Shown here one piece after another: positions 30,330 to 41,246 of a stretch of 64,000 bases of DNA; position 1 is the stretch's first letter, and every line of letters starts with the position of its first letter. The stretch is from Microbacterium oxydans (lineage in GTDB: Bacteria; Actinomycetota; Actinomycetes; Actinomycetales; Microbacteriaceae). Made by a program: the position numbers and the translations under genes. The notes under the pieces were generated by a model. The model made no database searches. It had not been told where the DNA came from and saw only the letters and a program-made list of their open reading frames with translations. The DNA is taken from NCBI RefSeq assembly GCF_000956405.1, contig NZ_JYIV01000014.1, positions 21,659 to 85,658 on the forward strand, written 5' to 3'.

Positions 30330-31271
30330 TCAGACTCGGGCGGTCAGCGTGAGAAGAGTCGCCTCGGGTCGACACGCGAACCGGACCGGCGCGTAGATCG
30401 AGTGCCCGCACCCCGCGCTGACGTTGAGTGGCACGGTGCGGCCGCCATGCGACCAGGTGCTCAGTCCCTTGGCCTGCTTGAGCGGGATGTCGCAGTTCGC
30501 CACGAGCGCGCCGTACCCGGGAAGGCAGACCTGTCCGCCGTGTGTATGGCCTCCGAGGATCGCATCGGCGCCGAGATCGGTGAACCCGTTGAGCACCCGC
30601 TGATACGGCGCATGCGTGACGCCGAGGACAGGAGTCGCCGCGGCGCGGGCACCGAGAGCCGCGATGGCATCGGGAAGCGCATCCAGACGGTCCCAATCGC
30701 GGTGAGCGTCGTTGACCCCGAAGAGATCGACGTCGGTGCCGGCGATGTTCAGACGTGCGGCCGAGTTGTTCAGGTCGGTCCAGCCGAGCTCTTCCGTGAA
30801 GTACCGATCCATCGCATCCGTGTCGAGGAGCTCGGGCTTGTGGTGCTTCTTGGACGGTCCGAGGAAGTAGCGGAGAGGGTTCCGCGGTGACGGAGCGGCG
30901 ACGTCGTTCGAACCGTGCACGAACACGCCGGGGATGCCGGCGAACGGAGCGAAGGCGCGCCGGATGCCGTCCAGACCCCTTTCGTGACCGAGGTTGTCCC
31001 CGGTGTTCACGATGAGATCGGGCTTCAGCTCGGCGAGCGAGGCGAGCCAGTCCTGCTTGCGGTGCTGCCACGGGGCCATGTGCGCATCGGAGATGTGCAG
31101 GATGCGAAGCGGCACTGCGCCGGGCGGGAGAGCCGTTGCTGAGGCCTCGCGCACGGTGAACAGGTACCGTTCGATGCCGATGCCCCAGATCGCCGCGCCG
31201 ACACCCACGGCCCCCATCGCGCCGAGCGTGACGAGGGCCGGGTGCGCGCCGCGACGTGCCGCTACTGGCAC
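30330..31271 (-). CDS. Metallophosphoesterase with N-terminal membrane anchor
   Basis: A calcineurin-like phosphoesterase of about 313 residues. It has one N-terminal hydrophobic segment, then the metal ligands in order: HISDAHMAPW, NTGDNLG, HGSNDV, a His in LGVTHAPYQR, and GGHTHGGQVCLPG. Related to YkuE/LpxH-like enzymes that act on phospholipid-type substrates at the membrane; the substrate is unknown. The start is uncertain: GTG 31271 overlaps the PBP stop by 10 bp, and ATG 31217 is an alternative that removes 18 residues. It follows the PBP gene in an apparent operon. Confidence 0.85.
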   Translation of the reverse strand: MPVAARRGAHPALVTLGAMGAVGVGAAIWGIGIERYLFTVREASATALPPGAVPLRILHISDAHMAPWQHRKQDWLASLAELKPDLIVNTGDNLGHERGLDGIRRAFAPFAGIPGVFVHGSNDVAAPSPRNPLRYFLGPSKKHHKPELLDTDAMDRYFTEELGWTDLNNSAARLNIAGTDVDLFGVNDAHRDWDRLDALPDAIAALGARAAATPVLGVTHAPYQRVLNGFTDLGADAILGGHTHGGQVCLPGYGALVANCDIPLKQAKGLSTWSHGGRTVPLNVSAGCGHSIYAPVRFACRPEATLLTLTARV

Positions 31272-33823
31272 GTCACACGCACGGCGGTGGACTTGCTCGC
31301 CGCCGTGCCCGGCGCGGGGTCGGAACCGCCCACGACGGACGTCGGCGGGTTGCACGAGTTGTCGAACTCGATGTTCGTGAAGCCGGCACCGCCGAGTGCT
31401 GCGGTCGCCTGGGCTCTCGACATCCCGACGAGATTCGCGGGCACGGTCGTCCCCTGACCATTGCTGGTCGTGAGGGTGACCGTCGCGCCGTTCGCCGCTT
31501 CCCCGTTCGGGTCCTGCGCGGCGACCAGGCCGGCGGCGAGATCGCTGTCGACCGCGCCACCGACGGAGACCTGGAAGCCGGCGTCGGTCAGGATGGCCGT
31601 GGCCTCCTCGACGGACTTACCCACGACGCTCGGGACGGTGGTGAGCTGCTGGCGGGTCAGCTTGCCGTCGGGCTGCGGGAAGGCATCGCCGCCGTACGCG
31701 GCGTTGGCTGCGGCCTGAGCCGCGCGAGCGACCGGGTACCGCATGTCATTGAGGAAAGTGCCGTTGATCCGCTTCTGATAGATGTCCGCCTGGCCCTGCC
31801 AGCGGCCTGCCCAGACAGCGGTCGCGACCTTCGTGCTGGACTCGATCATCATTGTCGACCACCGGTCGTGGGTACCGGTCTTTCCGATCAGCGGGGTCCC
31901 GTCGTTGGGGTTGGCCCGGTTTCCCGTACCCCCGCCGGCCATCACGCTCTGCAGCGCGAACGCCGCGGTCGCTGCGATCTCGGGCTGCAACACCCCATCG
32001 GTGCAGGAGGCCGCGGGCAGCTCGCGATCATTGCCGTCGGCGCCGACGACGCGGTCGATCGCGCGGGGCGTGCAGTACTTGCCGCCGCTCGCGACGGTCG
32101 CGTAGGCGTTCGCCATCGCCAGCGGGGAGATGTTCTTCGGACCGAGGACATCGAAGGGCACGTTCTCGTCGGTGACCTTGCCGCCGTTCGCGAGCGTGAC
32201 GCCCATGCGGTCCGCGACCTTGTTGATCTCGCAGATGTCGAGCTTCGACGCCATCGCGAAGTATCCACTGTTGAGCGAGTTCTTCGTGAAGTTCAGCACC
32301 GAACTCGTGCTGCCTCCGCCTCCGCCGAAGTTGCCGATCTTCTTGGTGTCCGCGTTCTGCTTCACACCGCAGACCGGGATCTTGAGGTTCGTCTGTACGG
32401 TTCCGTTGAGCACCTCGTTGACGGAGTGACCCTTCTCCAGCCAGTCGATCAGCGTGAACAGCTTGTACGTCGATCCGACCTGGAAGCCGCCGGAGTTACC
32501 GTGCTCCTTGTCGCCCGCGAACACGAGCGAGGTGTAGGCCTGATCGTCGGTGGGCGTCTCGGTGAACATCGTGTTCTGCGTCATGGAGAGGATTCGGCCG
32601 GTGCCGACCTCGATCGAGACACCCGCAGCACCGAAGTTCTGATTGTCGGCGTTGGCGGGAACGACCTCGGACATGCTTTCGGCAGCCGGGGTCTGGATGC
32701 GGTAGTCGAGGGTCGTGTAGATCTTCAGACCGCCACGGCGGAGCAGATCGGTGCGTTCCTGCTGTGTCTTGCCGAAGGCCTCGTCGTTCAGCACGATCGA
32801 CTTCACGTACTGGCAGAAATAGGCGCTGGTCCCTGCCGCGGCGCAACCCTGCGTCGGCGGATTCAACGCAGGCGTGATCTCAGACGCATCGGCCTCGTCG
32901 TACTGCGCCTGAGTGATCTTGCCGTCCGCGAGCATGCGACCGAGCACGTAGTGACGACGGTCCTTCGTGAGCGCGTATCCATCCGCGGCGCTGTTCAGTG
33001 CAACGCCCTCGGAGTTCGTGATCGTGCCTTCCGGCTTGTCGATCCGATAGGTGTTGGGGTTCTGCACGATGCCCGCCAGCGTCGCCGACTGCGCGACCGT
33101 GAGGTTCGCCGCGGTCGTGGAGAAGTAGTAGTTCGCGGCGGCCTCGATGCCGTACACGGTTCCACCGAAGTTGGCGATGTTCAGGTATCCGAGCAGGATG
33201 TCGTTCTTCGAGAAGTCCTTCTCGATCTGGATGGCGTAGCGCATCTCCTGCAGCTTGCGCTCGATGCCCTTCGCGCCGGTCGCATTGGTGGCGTCGAGCC
33301 AGCACTGCTGGAGGTCCTCCGAGTACGTGTCAGACGTGGTGTCGACGTCCTGCTCGCACTTCTGGATCAGCACGTTCTTCACGTACTGCTGGCTGATGGT
33401 CGATGCACCGCGACTGGACGTGCCGCGCACGTTGTCGACCAGAGCCTTCACCGTGGCTCCGATGTTCACGCCGCCGTGGCTGTAGAAGTTCTTGTCCTCA
33501 CTGGACAGGATCGCGTCGTACAGAGAAGGGGAGACCTGCTCGTAGGTGACAGGTACGCGGTTCTGCTCGTAGAACGAGGCGAGCTCGACCGTCGAGCCGT
33601 CCGGAGCGGTCGCGTAGATGGTCGACTGCTCCATCGGCGTGCTCGGGTTGAGGCTCTCCGGGAGCTGATCGAAGAGGGTGAGGGCCTGGGTGCCTGCGAG
33701 TCCGGTCATCGCGAGCACCGGGGTGACGCTGGCCGTGACGAGGAGACCGGCGACGGCGCTCAGACCGACGAGCCCGACGAGACCGCCGAGCACACCTCTC
33801 ACCGTGCGATTCTTTTGGGGCAT
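31262..33823 (-). CDS. Class A penicillin-binding protein with PASTA domains
   Basis: An 853-residue bifunctional peptidoglycan synthase. After one N-terminal membrane helix (about 13-35) comes the GT51 glycosyltransferase domain with SSEDKNFYSHGG and RGASTISQQYVKN. The transpeptidase follows with SxxK as STYK (GFQVGSTYKLFTLI), an SxN-type motif in NSGYFAMASK, and KTG in LIGKTGTHDRW. Two C-terminal PASTA repeats (TVPSVVGKSVEEATAIL and TVPANLVGMSRAQATAAL) could bind muropeptides. It resembles mycobacterial PonA-type enzymes. It is divergent from the DUF4177 gene. Confidence 0.94.
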   Translation of the reverse strand: MPQKNRTVRGVLGGLVGLVGLSAVAGLLVTASVTPVLAMTGLAGTQALTLFDQLPESLNPSTPMEQSTIYATAPDGSTVELASFYEQNRVPVTYEQVSPSLYDAILSSEDKNFYSHGGVNIGATVKALVDNVRGTSSRGASTISQQYVKNVLIQKCEQDVDTTSDTYSEDLQQCWLDATNATGAKGIERKLQEMRYAIQIEKDFSKNDILLGYLNIANFGGTVYGIEAAANYYFSTTAANLTVAQSATLAGIVQNPNTYRIDKPEGTITNSEGVALNSAADGYALTKDRRHYVLGRMLADGKITQAQYDEADASEITPALNPPTQGCAAAGTSAYFCQYVKSIVLNDEAFGKTQQERTDLLRRGGLKIYTTLDYRIQTPAAESMSEVVPANADNQNFGAAGVSIEVGTGRILSMTQNTMFTETPTDDQAYTSLVFAGDKEHGNSGGFQVGSTYKLFTLIDWLEKGHSVNEVLNGTVQTNLKIPVCGVKQNADTKKIGNFGGGGGSTSSVLNFTKNSLNSGYFAMASKLDICEINKVADRMGVTLANGGKVTDENVPFDVLGPKNISPLAMANAYATVASGGKYCTPRAIDRVVGADGNDRELPAASCTDGVLQPEIAATAAFALQSVMAGGGTGNRANPNDGTPLIGKTGTHDRWSTMMIESSTKVATAVWAGRWQGQADIYQKRINGTFLNDMRYPVARAAQAAANAAYGGDAFPQPDGKLTRQQLTTVPSVVGKSVEEATAILTDAGFQVSVGGAVDSDLAAGLVAAQDPNGEAANGATVTLTTSNGQGTTVPANLVGMSRAQATAALGGAGFTNIEFDNSCNPPTSVVGGSDPAPGTAASKSTAVRVTCQ

Positions 33824-33912
33824 ACGCTTGATCGTAGGGGAGTTCCCTGAATACCGCCTTTGACGAGCCCGCCCCGGAATTCCGGTGTCGCGCCCCGATC
33901 GACAGGAGTGCC

Positions 33913-34137
33913 ATGACCACGTGGGAGTACCTCACCACGCCGCTGCTGATCCACAACACGGCAGCCATCCTCAACAACTGGGGCAAGCAGGGCTGGGAGC
34001 TCGTCCAGGTCGTGCAGGGGCCCGAAGGCGGACTCGTCGCCTACCTGAAGCGCCCCGTGACCTCGGAGGCATCGACGAACGCCGGTCTCGCCGCCGCGGA
34101 ACAGGCTGCCCGTCAGTTCGAGGGGGGTCAGGCATGA
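33913..34137 (+). CDS. DUF4177 family small protein
   Basis: A 74-residue protein that begins TTWEYLTTPLLIH and contains NNWGKQGWELVQVVQGPEGG, the core of DUF4177. No function is established. The ATG follows a CAGGAG ribosome site. Its stop overlaps the RidA start by 4 bp, and this pair beside a class A PBP gene is a familiar actinobacterial arrangement. Confidence 0.85.
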   Translation: MTTWEYLTTPLLIHNTAAILNNWGKQGWELVQVVQGPEGGLVAYLKRPVTSEASTNAGLAAAEQAARQFEGGQA

Positions 34138-34592
34138 GCGTCTCCGCCCGCCTCTCCGAGCTCGGTATCGCGCTGCCTGCCGTCGCTGCTCCGGTCGCCG
34201 CCTACGTCCCGGCAGTCGTGCACGGTGGTCTCGTCTACACCTCGGGTCAGCTGCCGTTCGTCGACGGTTCGCTGCCCGCCACGGGCAAGGTGGGCGCCGA
34301 CGTCTCCGCGGAGGACGCGAAGGCCTACGCCCGCACGTGTGCACTGAACGCTCTGGCCGCAGCGGCGGATGCGGCAGGTGGCGTCGACCGCATCGCCGGC
34401 GTGCTGCGGGTGGGCGGCTTCGTCGGTTCCGCGGACGGCTTCACAGGGCAGCCCGGTGTCATCAACGGTGCGAGCGAGGTGCTCGGTGAGATCTTCGGCG
34501 ATGCGGGACGCCACGCGCGCGCGGCCGTCGGAGTCGCGGAGCTTCCGCTCGGCAGCCCCGTCGAGGTCGAGGTGACGTTCCTGCTCGTCTGA
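34134..34592 (+). CDS. RidA-family protein
   Basis: This 152-residue member of the RidA/YjgF/UK114 family has GLVYTSGQLPFVDGSLPATGKVG and ends in VEVEVTFLLV. Classical RidA enzymes remove reactive 2-aminoacrylate. The Arg that contacts substrate in classical members is not obvious here, so this may be one of the other subfamilies. It is coupled to the DUF4177 gene (ATGA) and followed by a strong terminator. Confidence 0.85.
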   Translation: MSVSARLSELGIALPAVAAPVAAYVPAVVHGGLVYTSGQLPFVDGSLPATGKVGADVSAEDAKAYARTCALNALAAAADAAGGVDRIAGVLRVGGFVGSADGFTGQPGVINGASEVLGEIFGDAGRHARAAVGVAELPLGSPVEVEVTFLLV

Positions 34593-34623
34593 GTCCGCAG
34601 GCATCCGACCGATGCATCTGCAC

Positions 34624-34664
34624 AGAGAAACGCGCCTCCCCGTCCGGGGCAGGCGCGTTTCTCT
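34624..34664. terminator. Bidirectional terminator between RidA and acs
   Basis: A 14-bp perfect stem, AGAGAAACGCGCCT (34624-34637) with AGGCGCGTTTCTCT (34651-34664), has T-rich sequence on both strands. It sits between two converging genes and can end transcripts from both sides. Confidence 0.9.
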
Positions 34665-34679
34665 TTCGCGGTGCTCTTC

Positions 34680-36647
<1,968 letters not shown>

Positions 36648-36775
36648 CGGCAGGCGCTCCTTTGCGGCATACGGGTGTTGCGAGCATGGTCGTGGGGGTC
36701 GGCGACCAGGTCAGGGTGAATCTATCCCTGCGGCCTCGCCTCGCATACTGCCGAAAGTCGGTAGTGCTGCCGGTT

Positions 36776-36908
36776 TTGTCAGGACGGTCGCCTTGCGTAC
36801 ACTCGACGACAGCCGAATTCTCATTCCGGCCTTGGCGCGCCCGGTTCCCCCAATCGTGGTGCGTCGTGGGCGGCATCTCATTCCCCCCGTGAGATGCCGC
36901 CCATTCCT
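36776..36908 (+). ncRNA. 6C-type small RNA with its promoter
   Basis: TTGTCA (36776-36781), a 16-nt spacer and TACACT (36798-36803) form a promoter. Transcription would start near 36810. Two stem-loops with C-runs follow: stem CGCGCC/GGTGCG plus GGTT/AATC closing a CCCCC loop (36836-36863), and a 13-bp stem GGGCGGCATCTCA/TGAGATGCCGCCC (36868-36902) with loop TTCCCCCCG and a T-rich tail. Paired hairpins with C-rich loops define the actinobacterial 6C RNA. The location beside the tad locus parallels B11 of M. tuberculosis (from memory). This fills most of the acs-tadA gap. Confidence 0.8.
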
Positions 36909-37060
36909 TTGGGAGCGCTCCCTCCGCGGCCGCTCCGGGTGCGGGCTGCGGTGCACCCAGGCACTGCACCGCAGAGTGATGCATCGGCTTCTCCACAGGC
37001 GCTGGAGCGTTCGCCGCTCCTCGGCTGTTCCGCGCCGTGCCCGCGCATAACGTCGCGGGC

Positions 37061-38071
37061 ATGCCTGATTCCTTCGTCATCCAGCCCAGGGGAGTGTCCT
37101 CGGTCGCATCCGAAGGGGCCGCGTCGCCGGACCCCCTTCGTCTGGATCCCGTGTTCGGACCGCTCCTTCCTCACCTCGACGATGCCGTCACCGATGTGTT
37201 CATCAACGGTGCGGGTGGACTCTACGTGGATCGCGGGGGTGGCGCCGAGCCGGTCGCCGCCTGGAGAGCCTCGGAGCGTGAGGTCAGAGACCTCGCCGTC
37301 GCTCTGGTCGGGCTCGGGGGACGCCACCTCGACGACCAGGCACCCTGCGTCGACGTCCGCCTCGATTCCGGCGTCCGCGTGCATGCCGTGCTCTCTCCGG
37401 TGTCGACCAGCGGAACCGCGCTCTCGATACGTATTCCCCGAGTGCGCGCTGCGGATCTCGGGTCCCTCGCCGCGCTCGGTGCCTTCGACGCGCGCCAGCA
37501 CGCCTGGCTTCTCGGCCTGGTGGCCGACCGGGCGAACGTCCTCATCACAGGAGGAACGGGGACCGGCAAGACCACGCTGCTCTCCGCGCTGCTGTCCGAG
37601 GTGTCGCCGGCGGAGCGCATCGTCACGATCGAAGACGTCGCCGAACTGCGACCGCGACACCCGCACCACGTCGCCCTCGAAGCCAGGCAGCCGAATCTCG
37701 AGGGCGCCGGCGGTATCACGCTGGCCCGGCTGGTGCGGGAATCGCTGCGCATGCGACCCGATCGCCTCGTGGTCGGCGAGTGTCGCGGAGAGGAGGTCCG
37801 CGAGTTGCTCACCGCGCTCAACACCGGACACGACGGCGGCGCCGGCACCCTCCACGCCAGCGGTCTGCGCGATGTCCCCGCGCGTCTCGAGGCGCTAGGC
37901 GCCCTCGCCGGAATGGATGCGGTCGCTCTTGCGCGACAGGCCGTCAGCGCGTTCACCGTCGTCCTTCATCTCGACCGTGCTCCTGGAGGCACGCGTCGGA
38001 TCCGTCAGGCGGGTCGACTCGTGATCGCGGGGGACCGGCTCGACATCGAGGAGGTGCAGCCGTGGGGATGA
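37061..38071 (+). CDS. tadA: Tad secretion/pilus ATPase
   Basis: A CpaF/TadA-type ATPase of about 336 residues. The N-terminal region has VTDVFINGAGGLYVDRG. The ATPase core has Walker A TGGTGTGKTTLL, the Asp box VTIEDVAELR, Walker B-like PDRLVVGECRGEE, and a His box in TGHDGGAGTLHASG. It powers assembly or secretion of Flp-type pili at the inner membrane. ATG 37061 is preferred; GTG 37037 would add eight residues. It overlaps the TadB-like gene (ATGA) and begins a locus matching Rv3659c-Rv3654c of M. tuberculosis in order. Confidence 0.9.
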   Translation: MPDSFVIQPRGVSSVASEGAASPDPLRLDPVFGPLLPHLDDAVTDVFINGAGGLYVDRGGGAEPVAAWRASEREVRDLAVALVGLGGRHLDDQAPCVDVRLDSGVRVHAVLSPVSTSGTALSIRIPRVRAADLGSLAALGAFDARQHAWLLGLVADRANVLITGGTGTGKTTLLSALLSEVSPAERIVTIEDVAELRPRHPHHVALEARQPNLEGAGGITLARLVRESLRMRPDRLVVGECRGEEVRELLTALNTGHDGGAGTLHASGLRDVPARLEALGALAGMDAVALARQAVSAFTVVLHLDRAPGGTRRIRQAGRLVIAGDRLDIEEVQPWG

Positions 38072-38964
38072 GAACGCCTCGCGGGGCTCAGAAGCGGAGG
38101 GCGAGCGGAGCGGATGCGGCAACGTCGGTGCAGACGCTCGCGGTGCTGCTGCAGGCAGGTGCGGTCCCCCTCGTCGCGTGGCGGCATCTCGCCGATACCG
38201 ATGATGCGTCCGCGCGCGCCGTCGTCGATCGGGTCGATCAAGGCGTGCCACTTCTCGATGCCATCGAGGCCGAGGGCGGAGCCTGGATCGATCTCGCGGC
38301 CGCCTGGGAGATCGCGACGACGGTGGGCGCACCACTCGCCGAGGTCCTCCGCATGATCGCCGAGACCCTGCGCGATGCCGCGGCCGCCGCAGACGACGTG
38401 CGCATCGCTCTCGCCGAACCCGCAGGGACGGCGCGTCTGCTGTTGTGGATGCCCTTCGCCGGGCTGTTCCTCGGTTCCGCCCTCGGCTTCGACACCATCG
38501 GGGTCATCTTCGGCACCGTGCTCGGGGCGTTCTGTGTGATCTTCGGTCTCCTCCTCGTGGTGGCAGCGCGGCTGTGGACGTCGCTGCTGCTGAGAAAGGC
38601 GGCACCTGCGCCCGGCACTCCGGGCATGCGGGCAGAACTGGTCGCGATCGCGCTGGCCGGTGGTGCTTCCATCGATCGCGCGCTGCACCTGGTCTCGCAG
38701 ACATCCGTCTCGGGCGGCGGTGAGGAACGCGTCGGCGCCGTGCTCGACCTGTCCCGCGCCGCCGGGGTGCCAGCTGCAGAACTGCTGCGGGCATCGGCCG
38801 CCCAGGATCGGCATGCCGCGAGGGTGCAGGGGCAGCTCCGCGCCGCGAAGCTCTCGACCCGACTGCTGTTCCCGCTCGGGGTCTGCACGCTGCCCGCTTT
38901 CCTGCTTCTCGGCGTCGGGCCCCTTCTGCTCAGCGTCCTCGGATCCACTCCCGTGTCCCTGTGA
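38068..38964 (+). CDS. TadB/TadC-like type II secretion F-family protein
   Basis: A 298-residue membrane platform protein. There is a cytoplasmic helical region (about 15-110), a membrane hairpin (LLLWMPFAGLFLGSA to IFGLLLVVAARLW, about 120-170), a second cytoplasmic GspF-like segment, and a final hydrophobic pair (LFPLGVCTLPAFLLLGVGPL). Most Tad systems have separate TadB and TadC; this single shorter protein matches the actinobacterial version. ATG 38068 overlaps the tadA stop; GTG 38062 is an alternative. Confidence 0.85.
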   Translation: MRTPRGAQKRRASGADAATSVQTLAVLLQAGAVPLVAWRHLADTDDASARAVVDRVDQGVPLLDAIEAEGGAWIDLAAAWEIATTVGAPLAEVLRMIAETLRDAAAAADDVRIALAEPAGTARLLLWMPFAGLFLGSALGFDTIGVIFGTVLGAFCVIFGLLLVVAARLWTSLLLRKAAPAPGTPGMRAELVAIALAGGASIDRALHLVSQTSVSGGGEERVGAVLDLSRAAGVPAAELLRASAAQDRHAARVQGQLRAAKLSTRLLFPLGVCTLPAFLLLGVGPLLLSVLGSTPVSL

Positions 38965-39032
38965 CCGCCATGAACTCGTCCCCATCATCCGATGCCACGC
39001 ATCGTCCAGAGAGAAAAGAAAGAAGGAACACC

Positions 39033-39158
39033 ATGAGAAGCATTCCACTGCTCGACCGCCGACGCGCGGCAGCATTGTTCGGCGACGACACCGGTGCGGC
39101 CACGGCCGAGTACGCGATCACGACGATGGCCATTGTTGCAGAATTAAAGCAGAATTAG
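39033..39158 (+). pseudogene. 5' fragment of the Flp pilin gene (DUF4244), cut by the element
   Basis: The first 33 codons encode a basic leader, the prepilin cleavage context GDDTGAATAEYAI (Gly and Glu at the expected spacing) and the start of the hydrophobic helix. After ATGGCC (39126-39131) the frame enters element DNA and ends after eight foreign residues. An AAGGAA ribosome site precedes ATG 39033. The missing 32 codons are found at 47054-47152. The truncated product lacks the membrane helix and should not assemble into pili. Confidence 0.92.
39122..39153. repeat. attL
   Basis: The host half (GACGAT) joins the element half at GGCC (39128-39131); AGCAGA (39148-39153) lies 16 nt further in. 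It combines half of the pilin-gene attB with the right arm of attP. The serine integrase starts 31 bp beyond the core. Confidence 0.85.
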
Positions 39159-39161
39159 AAC

Positions 39162-40649
39162 ATGACCCCGAAGAAGAAGCCGGCGATCGTCCGCGCGGCC
39201 GTCTACGCGCGACAGTCCGTCTACGAGCCCGAAGGCATCGAGCGGCAGATCGAAGCGTGCCGGCAGCTTGCCGAGTCGCGCGACTACCTCGCCGCTGACG
39301 TTTACGCCGACGACAACGTGTCGGGATACCGCGACCGCGGCGACGGGACGGCATTCGCGCGGATGCTCGAGGACGCCCGCGCCGGCCTCTTCGACGTGCT
39401 CATCGTCCGCAAGCTCGACCGGCTCGCGCGCTCCCTCTCGGCGATCGAAGCGCTCACGGCCGCGCGCGTGCAAGTCGTCACGACCGACGGCGAACTTGAC
39501 CTCACGACCGTCAACGGGCGACTCATCGCGAACGTGCTGACGGCGGTCGCCCGAGCCGAGAGCGAGACGAAGGCCGAGCGCCGCGTCTTCGCGAACGCCG
39601 GGCGACGACGCGAGGGCATCCCGACGTCGGGGCGCGTGCCGTACGGCTACCGATGGGTCACGACCAAAGAGCGCAAGGAGCGCGGCAGCGTCGAAGCCTA
39701 CGAGCTTGACGGTGAGCGCGCCGCGGACGTGCGGCGGATCTTTGACGCCTTCCTCGCGGGTGTCCCGCTCGGCTCGATCGCGCGCGACCTCACGACGGCA
39801 GGGCGACGGACGGTCAGCACGAAGCGGCATCCCGACGGCGTCCCCTTCACGTCGACGACGCTTCGGCGCATGCTCATGTCGCCGTACTATGCGGCGTTGC
39901 TCCCGCTCCCGAGCGAAGACGGCGGCGCCTACGATCAGGACGCGATCACGCGCGGCTCGTGCGAAGTCGGCAAGTGGCCGGCGATCGTCAGCGTCGAAGA
40001 GTGGGAAGCCGCGAAGGCGAAGCTCGCGCACCCGTCGCGGAAGACGTCGCCCGGCCCCACGCGGCGATGGTTGCTCTCCGGGCTTGCCGTGTGCGGCGTC
40101 GAAGGATGCGGCCTACCCGTACGCGCCGGCGGCGGCGAGAAGGGCGTGCACAGCTACCGGTGCGCGTCGATGAAGCACTTCATGCGGCAGGGCGACCCGC
40201 TCGATGCGTTCGTCGAGCGGGTCGCGGTCGAGTACATCGCGAAGCATCGGGGCGCGCTGCTCGCTCCCCGTGAGCGCGCCGACGCGGCAGCGATCAACGC
40301 CGAACTCGCACGGCTCGACGCCGCTCTCGTCGAACTCGGCGAAGACCGCGACGCCGGCATCATCGATCGCGCCGAGTACCTTCGTCGCCGGCCACGGCTC
40401 ATCTCGAAGCGCGACGGCTTGCGGCGCGACCTCGCCGACGGCGCTGACCGCTCGGCGCTCGAGGGCATCGTCGACGCGAGCGACGTGCTCGCGGCGTGGC
40501 GCGGCCTGTCGCTCGGCGAGAAGCGCGCCGTGCTCGGCGACCTCTTCGAGATCCGCGTGCTCTCGGTCGGTCAGGGTAACCGACGCAACATGCCCGCTGA
40601 CAAGTTTGCGAAGACGGTCGTCATCACACCGACGAGCGTCGCGGCCTAG
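39162..40649 (+). CDS. int: Large serine integrase
   Basis: A 495-residue site-specific recombinase. The catalytic resolvase domain has the nucleophile Ser19 in AVYARQSVYEPEGIERQ, followed by VRKLDRLARSLS. The recombinase domain spans about 155-260 (GRVPYGYRW). A zinc ribbon has Cys residues in CGVEGCGLPV and YRC, then a coiled-coil region (about 370-430) and tail. It would integrate the element at the GGCC-centred attB in the pilin gene. The start is only 31 bp from the attL core and there is no clear ribosome site, so expression in the integrated state may depend on the host pilus transcript. Its stop shares CTAG with the convergent DUF1508-like gene. Confidence 0.95.
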   Translation: MTPKKKPAIVRAAVYARQSVYEPEGIERQIEACRQLAESRDYLAADVYADDNVSGYRDRGDGTAFARMLEDARAGLFDVLIVRKLDRLARSLSAIEALTAARVQVVTTDGELDLTTVNGRLIANVLTAVARAESETKAERRVFANAGRRREGIPTSGRVPYGYRWVTTKERKERGSVEAYELDGERAADVRRIFDAFLAGVPLGSIARDLTTAGRRTVSTKRHPDGVPFTSTTLRRMLMSPYYAALLPLPSEDGGAYDQDAITRGSCEVGKWPAIVSVEEWEAAKAKLAHPSRKTSPGPTRRWLLSGLAVCGVEGCGLPVRAGGGEKGVHSYRCASMKHFMRQGDPLDAFVERVAVEYIAKHRGALLAPRERADAAAINAELARLDAALVELGEDRDAGIIDRAEYLRRRPRLISKRDGLRRDLADGADRSALEGIVDASDVLAAWRGLSLGEKRAVLGDLFEIRVLSVGQGNRRNMPADKFAKTVVITPTSVAA

Positions 40650-40852
40650 CTTTCGTCGGTGTGGTCGACGAATTTAGCGTCGCCGCCGTGGTTGTGGACG
40701 AGATCCATCGAGTGCTTCGCGTCTTCCTTCCGCACGTAGTTCTCGCTCGTGCAGATAACTTCGCCGTTCTGCATGACGTTGAGCGTCCAGTGATACGGCT
40801 GACGCACGTTCGGGTTCTTGTACAGGTGGAACTGAAGCACGTTCTCGGCCAT
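40646..40852 (-). CDS. DUF1508/YegP-like small protein
   Basis: A 68-residue protein with the pattern FHLYKNPNVRQPYHWTLNVM, then NGEVICTSENYVRKEDAKHSMDLV, close to the single-repeat YegP/DUF1508 fold often found in phages and mobile elements. Function is unknown. An AAGGAG ribosome site precedes its ATG. It is the only minus-strand gene in the left half of the element, so its promoter faces the regulatory region at 40853-41436. Confidence 0.7.
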   Translation of the reverse strand: MAENVLQFHLYKNPNVRQPYHWTLNVMQNGEVICTSENYVRKEDAKHSMDLVHNHGGDAKFVDHTDES

Positions 40853-41116
40853 GCCGACTCCTTTGTCTCGGGGTGTACCACGTTAGCGCCAGCCACCGAC
40901 AACGGGGCGCTCGGGTACGCGCTAAGCGCGACGGCGGGCGCTGTCGTCGTTGCGGCGTGCCCGAGCGACCGATACGCGGGCATCGGCAGCGGAATAAGGG
41001 CGATGCGGCAGCGCTCTAGGGGATAGCGACGTTCGCGAGCGGGTGGGGAGTAGCTAGCGCGCGAGGCAATGCGTAGATGCGTGGCTCGCGACGACTCGAC
41101 GTCGTTGCTCTCTATC

Positions 41117-41204
41117 TGTTCCCGGAATGTTCCCGGCTGTTCCCCGGAACAGGTCACAATGTGTTCCCGATGTTTCCGGGTCTTTAGCCCGGAACACGGA
41201 ACAA
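41117..41204. repeat. Iteron-like cluster of TGTTCCCGG motifs
   Basis: Direct copies of TGTTCCCGG or close variants occur at 41117, 41128, 41138, 41162 and 41171, at 9-11 bp steps in the tight parts. Inverse copies (CCCGGAACA, CGGAACA) lie at 41188 and 41198. This is in the 584-bp gene-free region between the DUF1508-like gene and the small-gene operon. It may be an operator array or a replication-initiator site for the RepA-like ATPase encoded downstream. The rest of the region (40853-41116) shows no convincing gene. Confidence 0.6.
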
Positions 41205-41246
41205 GTGACATCACGGCACACGGCACCCTGGCCACGGCGCAACGGG

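Noticed and set aside
31256..33850. An 864-codon plus-strand frame opposite the PBP gene
   Set aside because: All PBP motifs are in the minus-strand frame; this one is low in complexity.
41117..41204. CRISPR array
   Set aside because: Repeats are only 9 nt with near-contiguous spacing, and no cas gene is present in the window.
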